From positions 1 through 61,454 of the forward strand of contig JAKACR010000002.1 of the NCBI GenBank assembly GCA_021821225.1: DNA of 61,454 nucleotides, written 5' to 3'. The DNA is from Bacillota bacterium. Its GTDB lineage: Bacteria > Bacillota > Bacilli > Alicyclobacillales > SLC66. Below are positions 49,425 through 57,582 of the stretch, piece after piece. The translations under genes and the position numbers were made by a program. The notes beneath the pieces are model-generated. The model ran no database searches. It was not told the origin of the DNA and saw nothing but the letters and a program-made list of their open reading frames with translations. Numbering within the stretch: the stretch's first letter is position 1; each line of letters opens with the position of its first letter.

Positions 49425-50678
49425 ATGCACCTGCGCGGCAAGCAGTGGGGGACGGTCATGATCGCCGTCCTTGCCGTCCTGTTTACGCTCGCTCTGGTCG
49501 TCTACCCGGAACAGGGCCTGGCAGCGGCCGTCTCGGGGCTCAAAGTCTTCTGGGATGTCGTGCTGCCGTCCTTGCTTCCGTTTTTCATTCTATCTGAGAT
49601 CCTGCTCGGCCTGGGCGTCGTGAGCGCCCTTGGCGTCCTGCTTGAACCTCTGATGCGGCCGCTGTTCAGCGTCCCCGGCGTCGGCGCCTTCGCTCTGTCC
49701 ATGGGGCTGGCGGCGGGCTATCCGATGGACGCGGTCATTACGGCGAGATTCCGGCGCAGCGGGCTGTGCACGCGCATCGAAGGGGAACGGCTCCTCGCCT
49801 TCACGAATACGGCGGACCCACTGTTCATGTTTGGCGCCGTGGCGGTGGGCATGTTCAAGTCACCCGCGCTCGGCGCGCTGCTGGCGGTGGCGCACTACGC
49901 ATCCGCCGTCATCGTGGGGCTCACCTTCAAACTTTATGGCCGCCGCGAGGAGGCCCGGTTGCAGCGCGGGCGGGCGGACACCGTGGAGCCCTTCCTGTTC
50001 CGGCGGGCATACCGCGCCATGGTCAACGCCCGCGCCGAAGACGGCCGGCCGTTTGGCAAGCTGCTTGGCGACGCGGTGAGCGATTCCATCCGCACGCTGC
50101 TCATGATCGGCGGTTTCATCGCGTTTTTCTCCGTCTTCCTGCGGGTGCTCGGCCAGATCGGACTGGTCGCTGTCGCCAGCGTTCCGCTTGCCGCGCTGTT
50201 TGCCGCCATGCACATGAGCACCGACCTTGTGTCGCCGTTTATCGCAGGATTGTTTGAGATTGACATCGGTTCGGCGGCCACCGCGGCGGCGTCCGCTCCC
50301 CTCGTCGAACGCTTGAGCGTCGTGAGCGCCATCGTCGCCTGGAGCGGACTGTCGGTCCATGCCCAGGTGGCCAGCGTCCTGACCGGCACAGACATCCGCA
50401 TGCGTCCGTACTTTCTGGCCCGGCTCTACCACGCGCTGATCGCGGGCGTACTGACGTACATCCTGTTTCACATGGGTTTTGGCGCGGGACGCTCCGCCTA
50501 TGTCCCGCACGCCGTCAGCGCGATGGCCCCGCTCTTCGCGGGCGCGGCGCAGCATTGGGAGATGGCCGGGATGGCCCTGTCAACCTGGGCGATCGTGCTC
50601 TCCGGCAGCCTGATCGTGTCAATCGCCGTGGCGGTTGCCAGGCGTTGGCGGCTCGCTGTCTGGCATGTGCGTTCATGA
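49425..50678 (+). CDS. ylbJ: Sporulation integral membrane protein YlbJ
   Basis: Nucleoside-recognition/Gate-type membrane protein needed for spore cortex formation. 417 residues, about nine helices, with FWDVVLPSLLPFFILSEILLGLG, MGLAAGYPMDAVITARF and AFTNTADPLFMFGAVAVGMF. GGAGG is eight bases before ATG 49425. In Bacillus it lies elsewhere on the chromosome. It is alone on the plus strand inside a minus-strand block. Confidence 0.88.
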   Translation: MHLRGKQWGTVMIAVLAVLFTLALVVYPEQGLAAAVSGLKVFWDVVLPSLLPFFILSEILLGLGVVSALGVLLEPLMRPLFSVPGVGAFALSMGLAAGYPMDAVITARFRRSGLCTRIEGERLLAFTNTADPLFMFGAVAVGMFKSPALGALLAVAHYASAVIVGLTFKLYGRREEARLQRGRADTVEPFLFRRAYRAMVNARAEDGRPFGKLLGDAVSDSIRTLLMIGGFIAFFSVFLRVLGQIGLVAVASVPLAALFAAMHMSTDLVSPFIAGLFEIDIGSAATAAASAPLVERLSVVSAIVAWSGLSVHAQVASVLTGTDIRMRPYFLARLYHALIAGVLTYILFHMGFGAGRSAYVPHAVSAMAPLFAGAAQHWEMAGMALSTWAIVLSGSLIVSIAVAVARRWRLAVWHVRS

Positions 50679-52274
50679 CGCCGGGGTCGGGCCGATCAAG
50701 GTCAGCAGCGCGATCGTGTTGCGCGACGCATGTGTCGTCACAGACAGGTGGAACGCGCGGGCGATCACGGGGAGCGACGCGTAGACCTGCCCGCGCCAGA
50801 AGAACGGTTCCTCCGCCTGTGACGGCGCCGCCACGCGCGCATTGTCGACAAACAGGCCGACGCCCCGGTACTGAACCGCCCCTGGCGCCGTCCGGGAGTT
50901 CACCGCGACCGACGCGCCATGAACCGATGACCGGGCCTTGGTCGCGCCGGTCGGGGCAGCGGCGGGCGTGATCGTCACAGTGTCCGTGTTGCCCTCGAAC
51001 ACCGCCTGGAAACCGAGCGCCGACGCCACCTGCGCCACGGGCAGGCAGATCTGGCCGCGCCAGACGACCGGTGGAGTGGACAGTGCGAGAGGCCGCCCGT
51101 TTGCGCTCACACGGTACCCACCCGTCGTCAGTTCCCCGCTCCCCGCGCCAAACGTGGCGTATGGACGATAGCGCGCGAAGACGTCCCGCAGGTCACCCGA
51201 AGGCAGATACCCTGCAGCGGGCCGGCCCGACACCGTCTGAACCCGGACCGCACGCGCGTAGCCAGGCGACACAATGCGCACCGTTGTCCCCGCAGCCAAG
51301 ACCGTGGCGCGTCCCGTAAGGCCGCCTTGCCCATACAGCGCCGTTGGTCCGGAAAGCGTCGCGTACCGCGCCGGCACGAGCGACGCCAACTGGCCTGGCG
51401 CCCGCAGCGCCTGGACGAGACTGGCCGCGATCACCGCCTGCCCCGCGGCAGTCGGATGAACATCGTGTTCCAGCACCCGGACGTCGACAAGTTGCCGACC
51501 GTTAAACAGCGAGTACACATCGATCACAGGCAACTGGAACGCGGCCGCCACCCGCGTGACGACGCGGTTCATGGCGCCTATGCTCTGTTCCGATTGCCAA
51601 AACAGGGGAGAACCCGGAGGCAACGGGTCGTACAGGTTCAGCAGCACGATGCGCGCGTTGGTGCGGGCCGCGACGGCCCTGATCAACTGCGCGTCAAGCG
51701 TGGCGAAGCGCGCCTCCGCCTCGCGCAGTCCCCTTGTGACGGCAGCCGGAAGCGGCCGCTGGCTTGCCAGATACGCGCCCGCGATCTGCAGAAGGTCGTT
51801 GCTGCCAATGTCGATCGTCACGAGCCGGGCCTGGCGCAGTTGCTGATTGTATTGGCCTGTCGTGACCAGTCGCAGCAGGCCGCTGGTCGTGAGTCCGGGG
51901 ATGCCGTTGTCGACCGTATCGTAGCCCAGCGCCGTGCCCGCGAGAAACGGGTATGCCTGGACGGAAGGGACGATCTGCGGACCGCGAGAGAGGTTGTAGC
52001 CGAACGTGATCGAATCCCCGAGCGCTGCGTAGAGAGGACGGGCCGTGCCGGTCGAACGGGGCGCCGCGGCAGGCGCAGACGACGAAGCGGCGGCCGTCCC
52101 GGTCAGAAGCGACAGCACGAAGACCACTGCGGCGGCGGGAACGAGTCGACGGAACAGGATCGCAACCAACCTCCAAACCGCGGGCGATTTCGCACAAACG
52201 ATACGTCTATCCCGAAAAATACGATCACATCTGCAGCGCGCCATCTGCGGCGCCCGATGGAGTCGCATTTTCAT
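50673..52274 (-). CDS. Secreted SGNH/GDSL hydrolase with C-terminal copper-amine-oxidase-like stalk domains
   Basis: About 533 residues. A signal peptide or membrane anchor (LVPAAAVVFVLSLLTGTAAA) is preceded by a basic N-terminus. The SGNH esterase domain follows: block I ALGDSITFG, GSNDL, and the Asp/His in EHDVHPTAAG. Then come SH3-like repeats (ATLSGPTALYGQGG) and two copper-amine-oxidase-N-like beta modules (RPLALSTPPVVWRGQICLPVAQVASALGF and EEPFFWRGQVYASLPVIARAFHL). The start could be ATG 52274 or ATG 52304. A repeated hairpin module lies exactly in its leader. Confidence 0.82.
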   Translation of the reverse strand: MKMRLHRAPQMARCRCDRIFRDRRIVCAKSPAVWRLVAILFRRLVPAAAVVFVLSLLTGTAAASSSAPAAAPRSTGTARPLYAALGDSITFGYNLSRGPQIVPSVQAYPFLAGTALGYDTVDNGIPGLTTSGLLRLVTTGQYNQQLRQARLVTIDIGSNDLLQIAGAYLASQRPLPAAVTRGLREAEARFATLDAQLIRAVAARTNARIVLLNLYDPLPPGSPLFWQSEQSIGAMNRVVTRVAAAFQLPVIDVYSLFNGRQLVDVRVLEHDVHPTAAGQAVIAASLVQALRAPGQLASLVPARYATLSGPTALYGQGGLTGRATVLAAGTTVRIVSPGYARAVRVQTVSGRPAAGYLPSGDLRDVFARYRPYATFGAGSGELTTGGYRVSANGRPLALSTPPVVWRGQICLPVAQVASALGFQAVFEGNTDTVTITPAAAPTGATKARSSVHGASVAVNSRTAPGAVQYRGVGLFVDNARVAAPSQAEEPFFWRGQVYASLPVIARAFHLSVTTHASRNTIALLTLIGPTPAS

Positions 52275-52278
52275 GATC

Positions 52279-52326
52279 CGCTCTCGTGCGGATGCGCCGC
52301 ACATGGCGGTCTACCCTGACATTATA
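52279..52326 (-). promoter_or_regulatory. Repeated hairpin module, copy 2, with -10 box
   Basis: Minus strand: TATAAT (52326-52321), then ACCGCCAT, the hairpin GTGCGG-CGCAT-CCGCAC, and GAGAGCGG ending five bases before ATG 52274. Matches 34195-34228. The outer CCGC and GCGG can also pair, giving an interrupted stem in the 5' leader RNA. Confidence 0.5.
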
Positions 52327-52332
52327 CATGAC

Positions 52333-53130
52333 TCAAAACGCGCGGTGGGTCACGAACTGGTCCACCATGACAGCCAGGCCGACCGCCAGCGTGTAGTAGC
52401 CGAAAACGTTGAGCCTGCCGCGCCGGACAAAGCGCGTAAAGAAGAGGATCGCGGCGTACCCGGTCACGGCGCTCGCCAGCATTCCCGTCCACAACGCGGG
52501 CGAGAGCCCGCCCGCCGGAAGTCTGCGCACTTCCAGCAGCGTCGCCCCGGCGATGGCCGGAATGGACAGCAGGAAGGAAAAGTCGACGGCCTGTTCGCGG
52601 CTTACCCCGAGTGCGAGCGCGGTCGCCATTGTCAACCCGGAGCGCGACAGCGCCGGCATGATGGCGGCCGCCTGCGCGCAGCCGATCCACAGCGCCCGCC
52701 GGCCTGTGATCGGTTGCCCGGCACCGCCCGCCCCCGGATCGCGACCGGCCTCGTCCGCTCGTTTCGCCTCGGCCCACAGGAGCAAAAGGCCGGTCAGCAC
52801 AAACTCGATCCCGAGCGTCGCCCCGGAATGGAAGACGCGCGCGAACTCCTCCTCCAGCGCGACGCCGGCAAGCACGGCCGGAGCCGTACCGATCAAGAGC
52901 AATAGCGTCAGCCGGTTCCACGGCCGTCTGACGAGCCGCCACAGCGTCCGGCGATAGGCGAACACGACAGCCGCCAAGGTTCCAAAGTGAAGAAAGACGT
53001 CAAACGCCAGCGAATGCGCGGCAATGCCAAAAACACGGCTCATGAGCAGCAGGTGCCCCGAACTGCTCACAGGCAGAAACTCCGTCAGACCCTGGACCGC
53101 TCCAAGCAACAACCCCTGCCCCCACTCCAC
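52333..53130 (-). CDS. uppP: Undecaprenyl-diphosphatase
   Basis: Recycles the cell-wall lipid carrier; confers bacitracin tolerance. 265 residues, about seven helices. The two active-site regions are GAVQGLTEFLPVSSSGHLLL and IMPALSRSGLTMATALALG. Divergent from the ykvI-like gene. Confidence 0.95.
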   Translation of the reverse strand: MEWGQGLLLGAVQGLTEFLPVSSSGHLLLMSRVFGIAAHSLAFDVFLHFGTLAAVVFAYRRTLWRLVRRPWNRLTLLLLIGTAPAVLAGVALEEEFARVFHSGATLGIEFVLTGLLLLWAEAKRADEAGRDPGAGGAGQPITGRRALWIGCAQAAAIMPALSRSGLTMATALALGVSREQAVDFSFLLSIPAIAGATLLEVRRLPAGGLSPALWTGMLASAVTGYAAILFFTRFVRRGRLNVFGYYTLAVGLAVMVDQFVTHRAF

Positions 53131-53253
53131 TGGCCATCACTCCCTGCCTCATGTGTATGGCCGCATCCATATGGACATGCCACGCGGGCGCATGGTTGCG
53201 GACAGGCAGGAATACGTATAACCAGACAAACCTTGCAGGCGGGGTGAGGAGCC

Positions 53254-54312
53254 GTGTCGCGCGATGAATGGAAATTGGCGTTGCAAATGGGCGCCACGTA
53301 TATCGGGACGGTCGTGGGCGCAGGATTCGCCTCGGGTCAGGAGGTCCTGCAGTTCTTCACCCGGTTCGGAGCCTTTGCCTGGCTGGGAATATCCCTTGCG
53401 ACGGCGCTCTTTGTGCTCCTCGGCGGCTTCATCATGTCGCTCGGACGGCGACCCGGCGCGGGCACGTTCGGCGCCGTCTCGGCCACCCTGCTCGGGCGCG
53501 GGGCGAGCCGCGCGGTGAGCGGCGTGCTGTTGCTCATGCTCATTGGCGTGACCATCGCGATGGTCGCCGGAAGCGGCGCACTGTTGCAGGAACAGATGGG
53601 TCTGCCGTTCATCGCGGGAGCACTGCTCGCGGTGATCATAACAGGCGCCACCGTCGTGGCCGGCATGCGCGCCATTTTGCTTGCCAATTCCGTCATTGTC
53701 CCGTCCCTGTTGCTGTTTATCACGGTCGTGTTCTTCGTCGCCGGCGGACAGCACGCGGGGGCCGTACCGCCCACGGACGCGCCCCCGGGTGCGTCACCGT
53801 GGCTGCACGCCGCGGCGGCCGCGATCACTTACGCCGGTTTCAATGTGGGGCTCTCGCTCACAGTGCTCGTCCCGCTCGGGCGCGTCGCCCCGCGCAAGAG
53901 GACGCTGTGGAGCGGCGCGGCGCTCGGCTCTCTCGGTCTCGGGGGCATGCTGTTTCTCATGCACATGCTGCTGACGGCGAATCCGTCCGCGGTCGCGTTT
54001 GAGGTCCCCATGGGCCGGATCGCGCAGACCCTGCCCTGGCCGCTGCGCATAGGATTTCTCCTCGTCTTGTGGGGAGAAATCTACTCGACGCTGCTGGCGA
54101 ATGTCTACGGCATCGCGCGGGAGTTGCAATCCCTCCTGCGGATCCCGTTTCGCGCCGCGACGACGGGTGTCCTGTTCACGGCGCTGGCGGCGTGCCAGAT
54201 CGGCTTTGCGCGCATCGTGTCGATCGGCTATCCTCTGTTTGGCTACGGGGCGCTGATCATTCTCGGCCTGTTGCTCGGCCGGGCAGGTGAACTCCGCGCC
54301 AAGCGGTTATAA
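53254..54312 (+). CDS. YkvI-family membrane protein
   Basis: 352 residues, about ten helices, APC-like fold. It opens GATYIGTVVGAGFASGQEVLQFFTRFG, the hallmark of the YkvI family. Function is unknown; a transport role is inferred from the fold. GGGGTGAGGAG lies upstream of GTG 53254. The YitT-family gene follows after about 30 bases. Confidence 0.82.
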   Translation: MSRDEWKLALQMGATYIGTVVGAGFASGQEVLQFFTRFGAFAWLGISLATALFVLLGGFIMSLGRRPGAGTFGAVSATLLGRGASRAVSGVLLLMLIGVTIAMVAGSGALLQEQMGLPFIAGALLAVIITGATVVAGMRAILLANSVIVPSLLLFITVVFFVAGGQHAGAVPPTDAPPGASPWLHAAAAAITYAGFNVGLSLTVLVPLGRVAPRKRTLWSGAALGSLGLGGMLFLMHMLLTANPSAVAFEVPMGRIAQTLPWPLRIGFLLVLWGEIYSTLLANVYGIARELQSLLRIPFRAATTGVLFTALAACQIGFARIVSIGYPLFGYGALIILGLLLGRAGELRAKRL

Positions 54313-54341
54313 TGGAGGCGTGTTGAACGGGGGGATGGCGG

Positions 54342-55169
54342 ATTCTGAAACGCTTTGTGCCGTACGCGATGATCGTGATCGGAAGCTTCGTGTACGCGTT
54401 GGGACTCAACGTCTTCATTACCGCCAACGGGCTCGCGGAAGGCGGACTCATTGGACTGTCCCTCCTGCTGTACTACAAGCTGCACATCCTCACGGGGGTG
54501 TCGTTTTTCCTTTTCAATATTCCCATCCTCATCGTCGGATGGCGCTTTTTTGGGCACAGCTTCATCGCCAAGACGCTCCTTGGAGTTGCCTCCGTATCGC
54601 TGTTCACCGTCCTGACCGTCCACAGCGGCCAGCCTGTGCACGACCGGCTGCTCGCCGCCCTCTACGGCGGCGTCATCTGCGGCGCGGGACTCGGACTCAT
54701 CTTTCGCAGCGGCGGCACGACAGGCGGCGTCGACATCCTGGCGCGCATCGTGCGGCATTACAAGGGCTATTCGCTCGGAAGGCTGCTGTTCGCCTCCGAT
54801 GTGGTCGTCATCTCGCTGGTGGCGGTCATCCTCGGCAAGGAAGTCGCCATGTACTCCCTGGTCGCATTGTTTGTCTCCAGCCGCGCCATCGACTTTGTGA
54901 TCGAGGGCGCTTCCAGGTCGCGCGCGGCCATCGTCATCAGCGACAGAACGGACGCCATCGCGCGCCGAATCCACGCGGATCTTGGCCGCGGAACGACATT
55001 CCTCCAGGCCACGGGCGGCTATACGAGCAACCCGAAAACCGTCCTGTACTGCGTGGTCGGCCGGCACGAAGTGGTCCGGCTGCAACAGCTCGTGGAACAA
55101 GAGGACGCAAACGCGTTCGTCGTGCTAAATGATGTGTACGACGTCATGGGTGAAGGGTTTACCCGTTGA
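54342..55169 (+). CDS. ypjC: YitT-family membrane protein (YpjC-like)
   Basis: About 275 residues: five helices (residues 5-160), then a DUF2179 domain at the C-terminus (FLQATGGYTSNPKTVLYCVVGRHEVVRLQQLVEQEDANAFVVLNDVYDVMGEGF). Homologues start just before KRFVPYAMIVIG, which here corresponds to an ATT codon at 54342, with GGGGGG seven bases upstream. The first standard start in frame is GTG 54357. A TATAAT lies at 54308-54313. Confidence 0.86.
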   Translation: MLKRFVPYAMIVIGSFVYALGLNVFITANGLAEGGLIGLSLLLYYKLHILTGVSFFLFNIPILIVGWRFFGHSFIAKTLLGVASVSLFTVLTVHSGQPVHDRLLAALYGGVICGAGLGLIFRSGGTTGGVDILARIVRHYKGYSLGRLLFASDVVVISLVAVILGKEVAMYSLVALFVSSRAIDFVIEGASRSRAAIVISDRTDAIARRIHADLGRGTTFLQATGGYTSNPKTVLYCVVGRHEVVRLQQLVEQEDANAFVVLNDVYDVMGEGFTR

Positions 55170-55773
55170 TTGCGCCGCGCAGTTGCAGGACCATCTCCTG
55201 CCACAGCATCCGGCCGCGCTCGACCGTGGCTCCCTGCGCGCCCCACTGCGCCGCGCTCTGCTGTGACAGGTCGACCAGCCGGCTGGCAATGGCGAGAACC
55301 AGCGACGTCTCGAGTTCCCCGCCCGGGACGAACGGGACGTCTCCCTCGGCATGCGCCGTCAGCCCGTCGCGCCACCATACGAGCGTCTTGAGACGGTGGC
55401 CGGAGCCTTGCAGCGCCTCTCGCACAAGGGCCTCCTTGGCGAGCGAATCGGTGAGCACGACAATGCGGGCCAACTTAAGGTCCTGCTCGATCTGCCGCAC
55501 GTAGCCCTGCACAAAATCCGTCCAAGCGGCGTTTTGCAGGACGGCGTACGCCCGCTCCTCCCCGGGCGCGTCAAAACCCCACAGCGGCAACGACACGACG
55601 CGGCCCCCGAGGGCCGCATCCAACCCGTCGCGCAGCTTGCGCAAAATGAATGCGCCGGCGCCCACGGGCAGGTGGGGCGGACGCGCGGCCATGCCGCCGC
55701 ACACGGCCAGCAGCGTATCACAGTGCGCAGCAGCCAGCCGCAAATCGGACACAGTCAACTCTTCAAAGCGCAT
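55159..55773 (-). CDS. YpiF-like protein (DUF2487-like), tentative
   Basis: 204 residues, no membrane helices. It opens MRFEELTVSDLRLAAAHCDT and has an alternating alpha/beta pattern (GRVVSLPLWGFDAPGEERAY, LARIVVLTDSLAKEALV). The placement next to ypiB resembles Bacillus ypiF, whose family has a similar two-part layout, but the sequence match is weak. GGAGGA is five bases before ATG 55773. Its 3' end overlaps the ypjC stop by 11 bases (convergent). Confidence 0.6.
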   Translation of the reverse strand: MRFEELTVSDLRLAAAHCDTLLAVCGGMAARPPHLPVGAGAFILRKLRDGLDAALGGRVVSLPLWGFDAPGEERAYAVLQNAAWTDFVQGYVRQIEQDLKLARIVVLTDSLAKEALVREALQGSGHRLKTLVWWRDGLTAHAEGDVPFVPGGELETSLVLAIASRLVDLSQQSAAQWGAQGATVERGRMLWQEMVLQLRGAING

Positions 55774-55971
55774 GAAGCTCCTCCTTGACGCCCCGCCATA
55801 CCAGGGGCGGCGCCTCCCATCCATTATACTCCGCCACGATGCTCCACTGCAGGACTTTTCCCGGCTCCGATCCGCCGCCGTGCAGACGAAAGAGGACGCC
55901 GCCTGGGGCGCCCTCCCGTCGTTTTTCCCTGTCATCCGCACCGTCGTGTACTCACGCCCTCATACTCACCG

Positions 55972-56451
55972 TCACATGAGGGGCCGACCGAACTCCATCA
56001 TTTCATTGGCATAGAACTCCGGAAGTTCAAGCGCGCTGTCGTCCTCTTCGTGCTCAAGGCCAAGGTCGTGCAACGCATCCTGTACCCCGGCGAACATGGC
56101 CCGTTCCGTCTCCTTGTTCAGCGAATCACTGGCAAACAGCGCCTCGCGGATGCCCTTGACAGCGGGTCGCGTCACATAGGACACATCCAGGCCCGCGCAC
56201 ACGAGCCCGTGAATGACGCCGCGCGTCGCTTCACGCACCGAATACGGATGAAAGGGCACCTCGGACTCATACAACCCCAGCATTGCTTGGGCGGATGCAT
56301 CCGTCAGATCGGCTATCCGTTCCTCATCTGTTCCAAGGGCGCTCAGATACATCGTAATCTCGTGTGTAATCACGGGCGCGATGCCGTGTTCTGAACTCAC
56401 GGTCTCGAGCGCCATACCGTGCTTCACACCCTGACGAACCTCCGTGACCAT
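55972..56451 (-). CDS. Uncharacterised acidic helical protein downstream of a c-di-AMP riboswitch
   Basis: Not recognised. About 150-159 residues, soluble, mostly helical, with TEVRQGVKHGMALETVSSEH at the start and an acidic C-terminal region (LEHEEDDSALELPEFYANEMMEF). ATG 56451 has a distant GAGGAG; GTG 56427 has GGAGG 11 bases upstream, so either may be used. The gene follows a ydaO-type riboswitch and its terminator by about 50-70 bases, so cyclic di-AMP level is expected to control it. The 198-base gap after it (55774-55971) holds no gene. Confidence 0.75.
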   Translation of the reverse strand: MVTEVRQGVKHGMALETVSSEHGIAPVITHEITMYLSALGTDEERIADLTDASAQAMLGLYESEVPFHPYSVREATRGVIHGLVCAGLDVSYVTRPAVKGIREALFASDSLNKETERAMFAGVQDALHDLGLEHEEDDSALELPEFYANEMMEFGRPLM

Positions 56452-56496
56452 GGGCTAGACCCGCCTCTCCTCAGTTTATTTGGCACCTGGGGACGC

Positions 56497-56692
56497 AAAA
56501 AAACCGCGACAGGGCAGTCTAGGTCACGGAACAAGAAAACGTGGCAGCCTCCAACATGGCTTCTCACTCTCCTTTTGCCTACGAGGTTAGCTGACGGGTT
56601 CGGGTTAAGAGATCCCCTACTGGACGGACATGTCCAGATTCACCCCAACTGCTCGGTTCCCCCGTTTCCGGTTCCCGGAATTCGGCGTGCTG
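56497..56692 (-). ncRNA. ydaO-type cyclic di-AMP riboswitch with intrinsic terminator
   Basis: On the minus strand (56692 to 56570) the RNA reads ACGGGGGAACCG, then GGGGTGAATC, GTAGGG, and CCCGAACCCGTCAGC followed by TAACCTCGTAGGC. These are the conserved blocks of the ydaO/yuaA class. Downstream, CCGTGAC (56529-56523) pairs with GTCGCGG (56510-56504), followed by seven T residues (56503-56497). In this class ligand binding usually lowers downstream expression. Confidence 0.9.
56519..56557 (-). CDS. Possible 12-residue leader peptide inside the riboswitch expression platform
   Basis: ATG 56557 to TAG 56519 encodes MLEAATFSCSVT. AAAGGAG lies 11 bases upstream, immediately after the riboswitch core. 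The last codons and stop lie in the left arm of the terminator. It may be chance. Confidence 0.3.
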   Translation of the reverse strand: MLEAATFSCSVT

Positions 56693-56727
56693 GTTGGTAG
56701 AACAACAAGCTATCAGCTTGCAGAGTG

Positions 56728-56756
56728 ATCATACACGAAGTTTTCGAAAAGCGCAA
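56728..56756 (-). promoter_or_regulatory. Promoter of the c-di-AMP riboswitch transcript
   Basis: Minus strand -35 TTGCGC (56756-56751), 17-bp spacer, -10 TATGAT (56733-56728), about 35 bases before the riboswitch core. Confidence 0.6.
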
Positions 56757-56903
56757 TACCCCTGCGGCAACGTCTTCTTCTGTTCGCGATCGCTCCGCCC
56801 CGGTCCGACGCATGAAAAGAGGCGAAGCGAGAGCGCAAAAACACCCGACTGCAAGCGCTGTCATGTGCCGAAAACGGAAAAACTAAAGCGTCGTCGCGCG
56901 GCG

Positions 56904-57452
56904 TCAAGGGGACGCCAGGTCCGCGAACTGTCGCGCCAGACGCGAAAAAGTCTCCCGGTCCCCCTGGTCAAGCGCCTCGTCTATGTCCGCCCGAATCGTC
57001 TTCAACCGTATCTCGCGCTCTACGTGGTCAAGCCACATCTCGGCCTCAAGAGCGGTCAGCAACTCGGTCGGGGTCAGGCGGAACGTCTCGGCGCTCTCCC
57101 CTTCCAGGACAGCGGTGTACTCCTGACAGCTGCTTCGATCCTGAAAGTAGAGTGTCACGAAAATATCTTCCTCGGGATGACTGTGCACGTCAAGGAAGGC
57201 CTTCTCGACATCGGACGTCACGCGCTTGTTCTTATAGAACTTGAACGCGGTCATCTGCACACACGTGGTGGACATCAGCAACGCTTTGGGCAGGTGGCGA
57301 AAATGATCGGTGAAATGCACCTTCGCCAGCAGCTGCTCGCTCGAAGCCAGGTACTGCAAGAGCCATTCCGCTTCAGGGTTCTTCAGTTCATAGTGCTCGA
57401 GAAACCACTGAATGAACTGCTTCTTGTCCGCGGCCGTAATCATGTCTCGCAT
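56904..57452 (-). CDS. ypiB: YpiB family protein (UPF0302)
   Basis: 182 residues. KKQFIQWFLEHYELKNPEAEWLLQYL, KVHFTDHFRHLPKALLMSTTC and FKFYKNKRVTSDVEKAFLDVH follow the YpiB family closely; the C-terminus adds the family's DUF-type tail. Function is not well established. GGGGGGAGA lies before ATG 57452; the frame is open to 57563 without support. In Bacillus it also lies downstream of tyrA. Confidence 0.9.
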   Translation of the reverse strand: MRDMITAADKKQFIQWFLEHYELKNPEAEWLLQYLASSEQLLAKVHFTDHFRHLPKALLMSTTCVQMTAFKFYKNKRVTSDVEKAFLDVHSHPEEDIFVTLYFQDRSSCQEYTAVLEGESAETFRLTPTELLTALEAEMWLDHVEREIRLKTIRADIDEALDQGDRETFSRLARQFADLASP

Positions 57453-57582
57453 GATCGTTCTCCCCCCGAGGATCAATCCCGCCGATGTCGTGACAGCCAT
57501 GAGCGATGGGTCCATTGTTCTTTTTCTATTCGCCATGCTCGTCGGGCTTTCCTCCTGCGGCAAAGAATTTCACACTCGTGGA

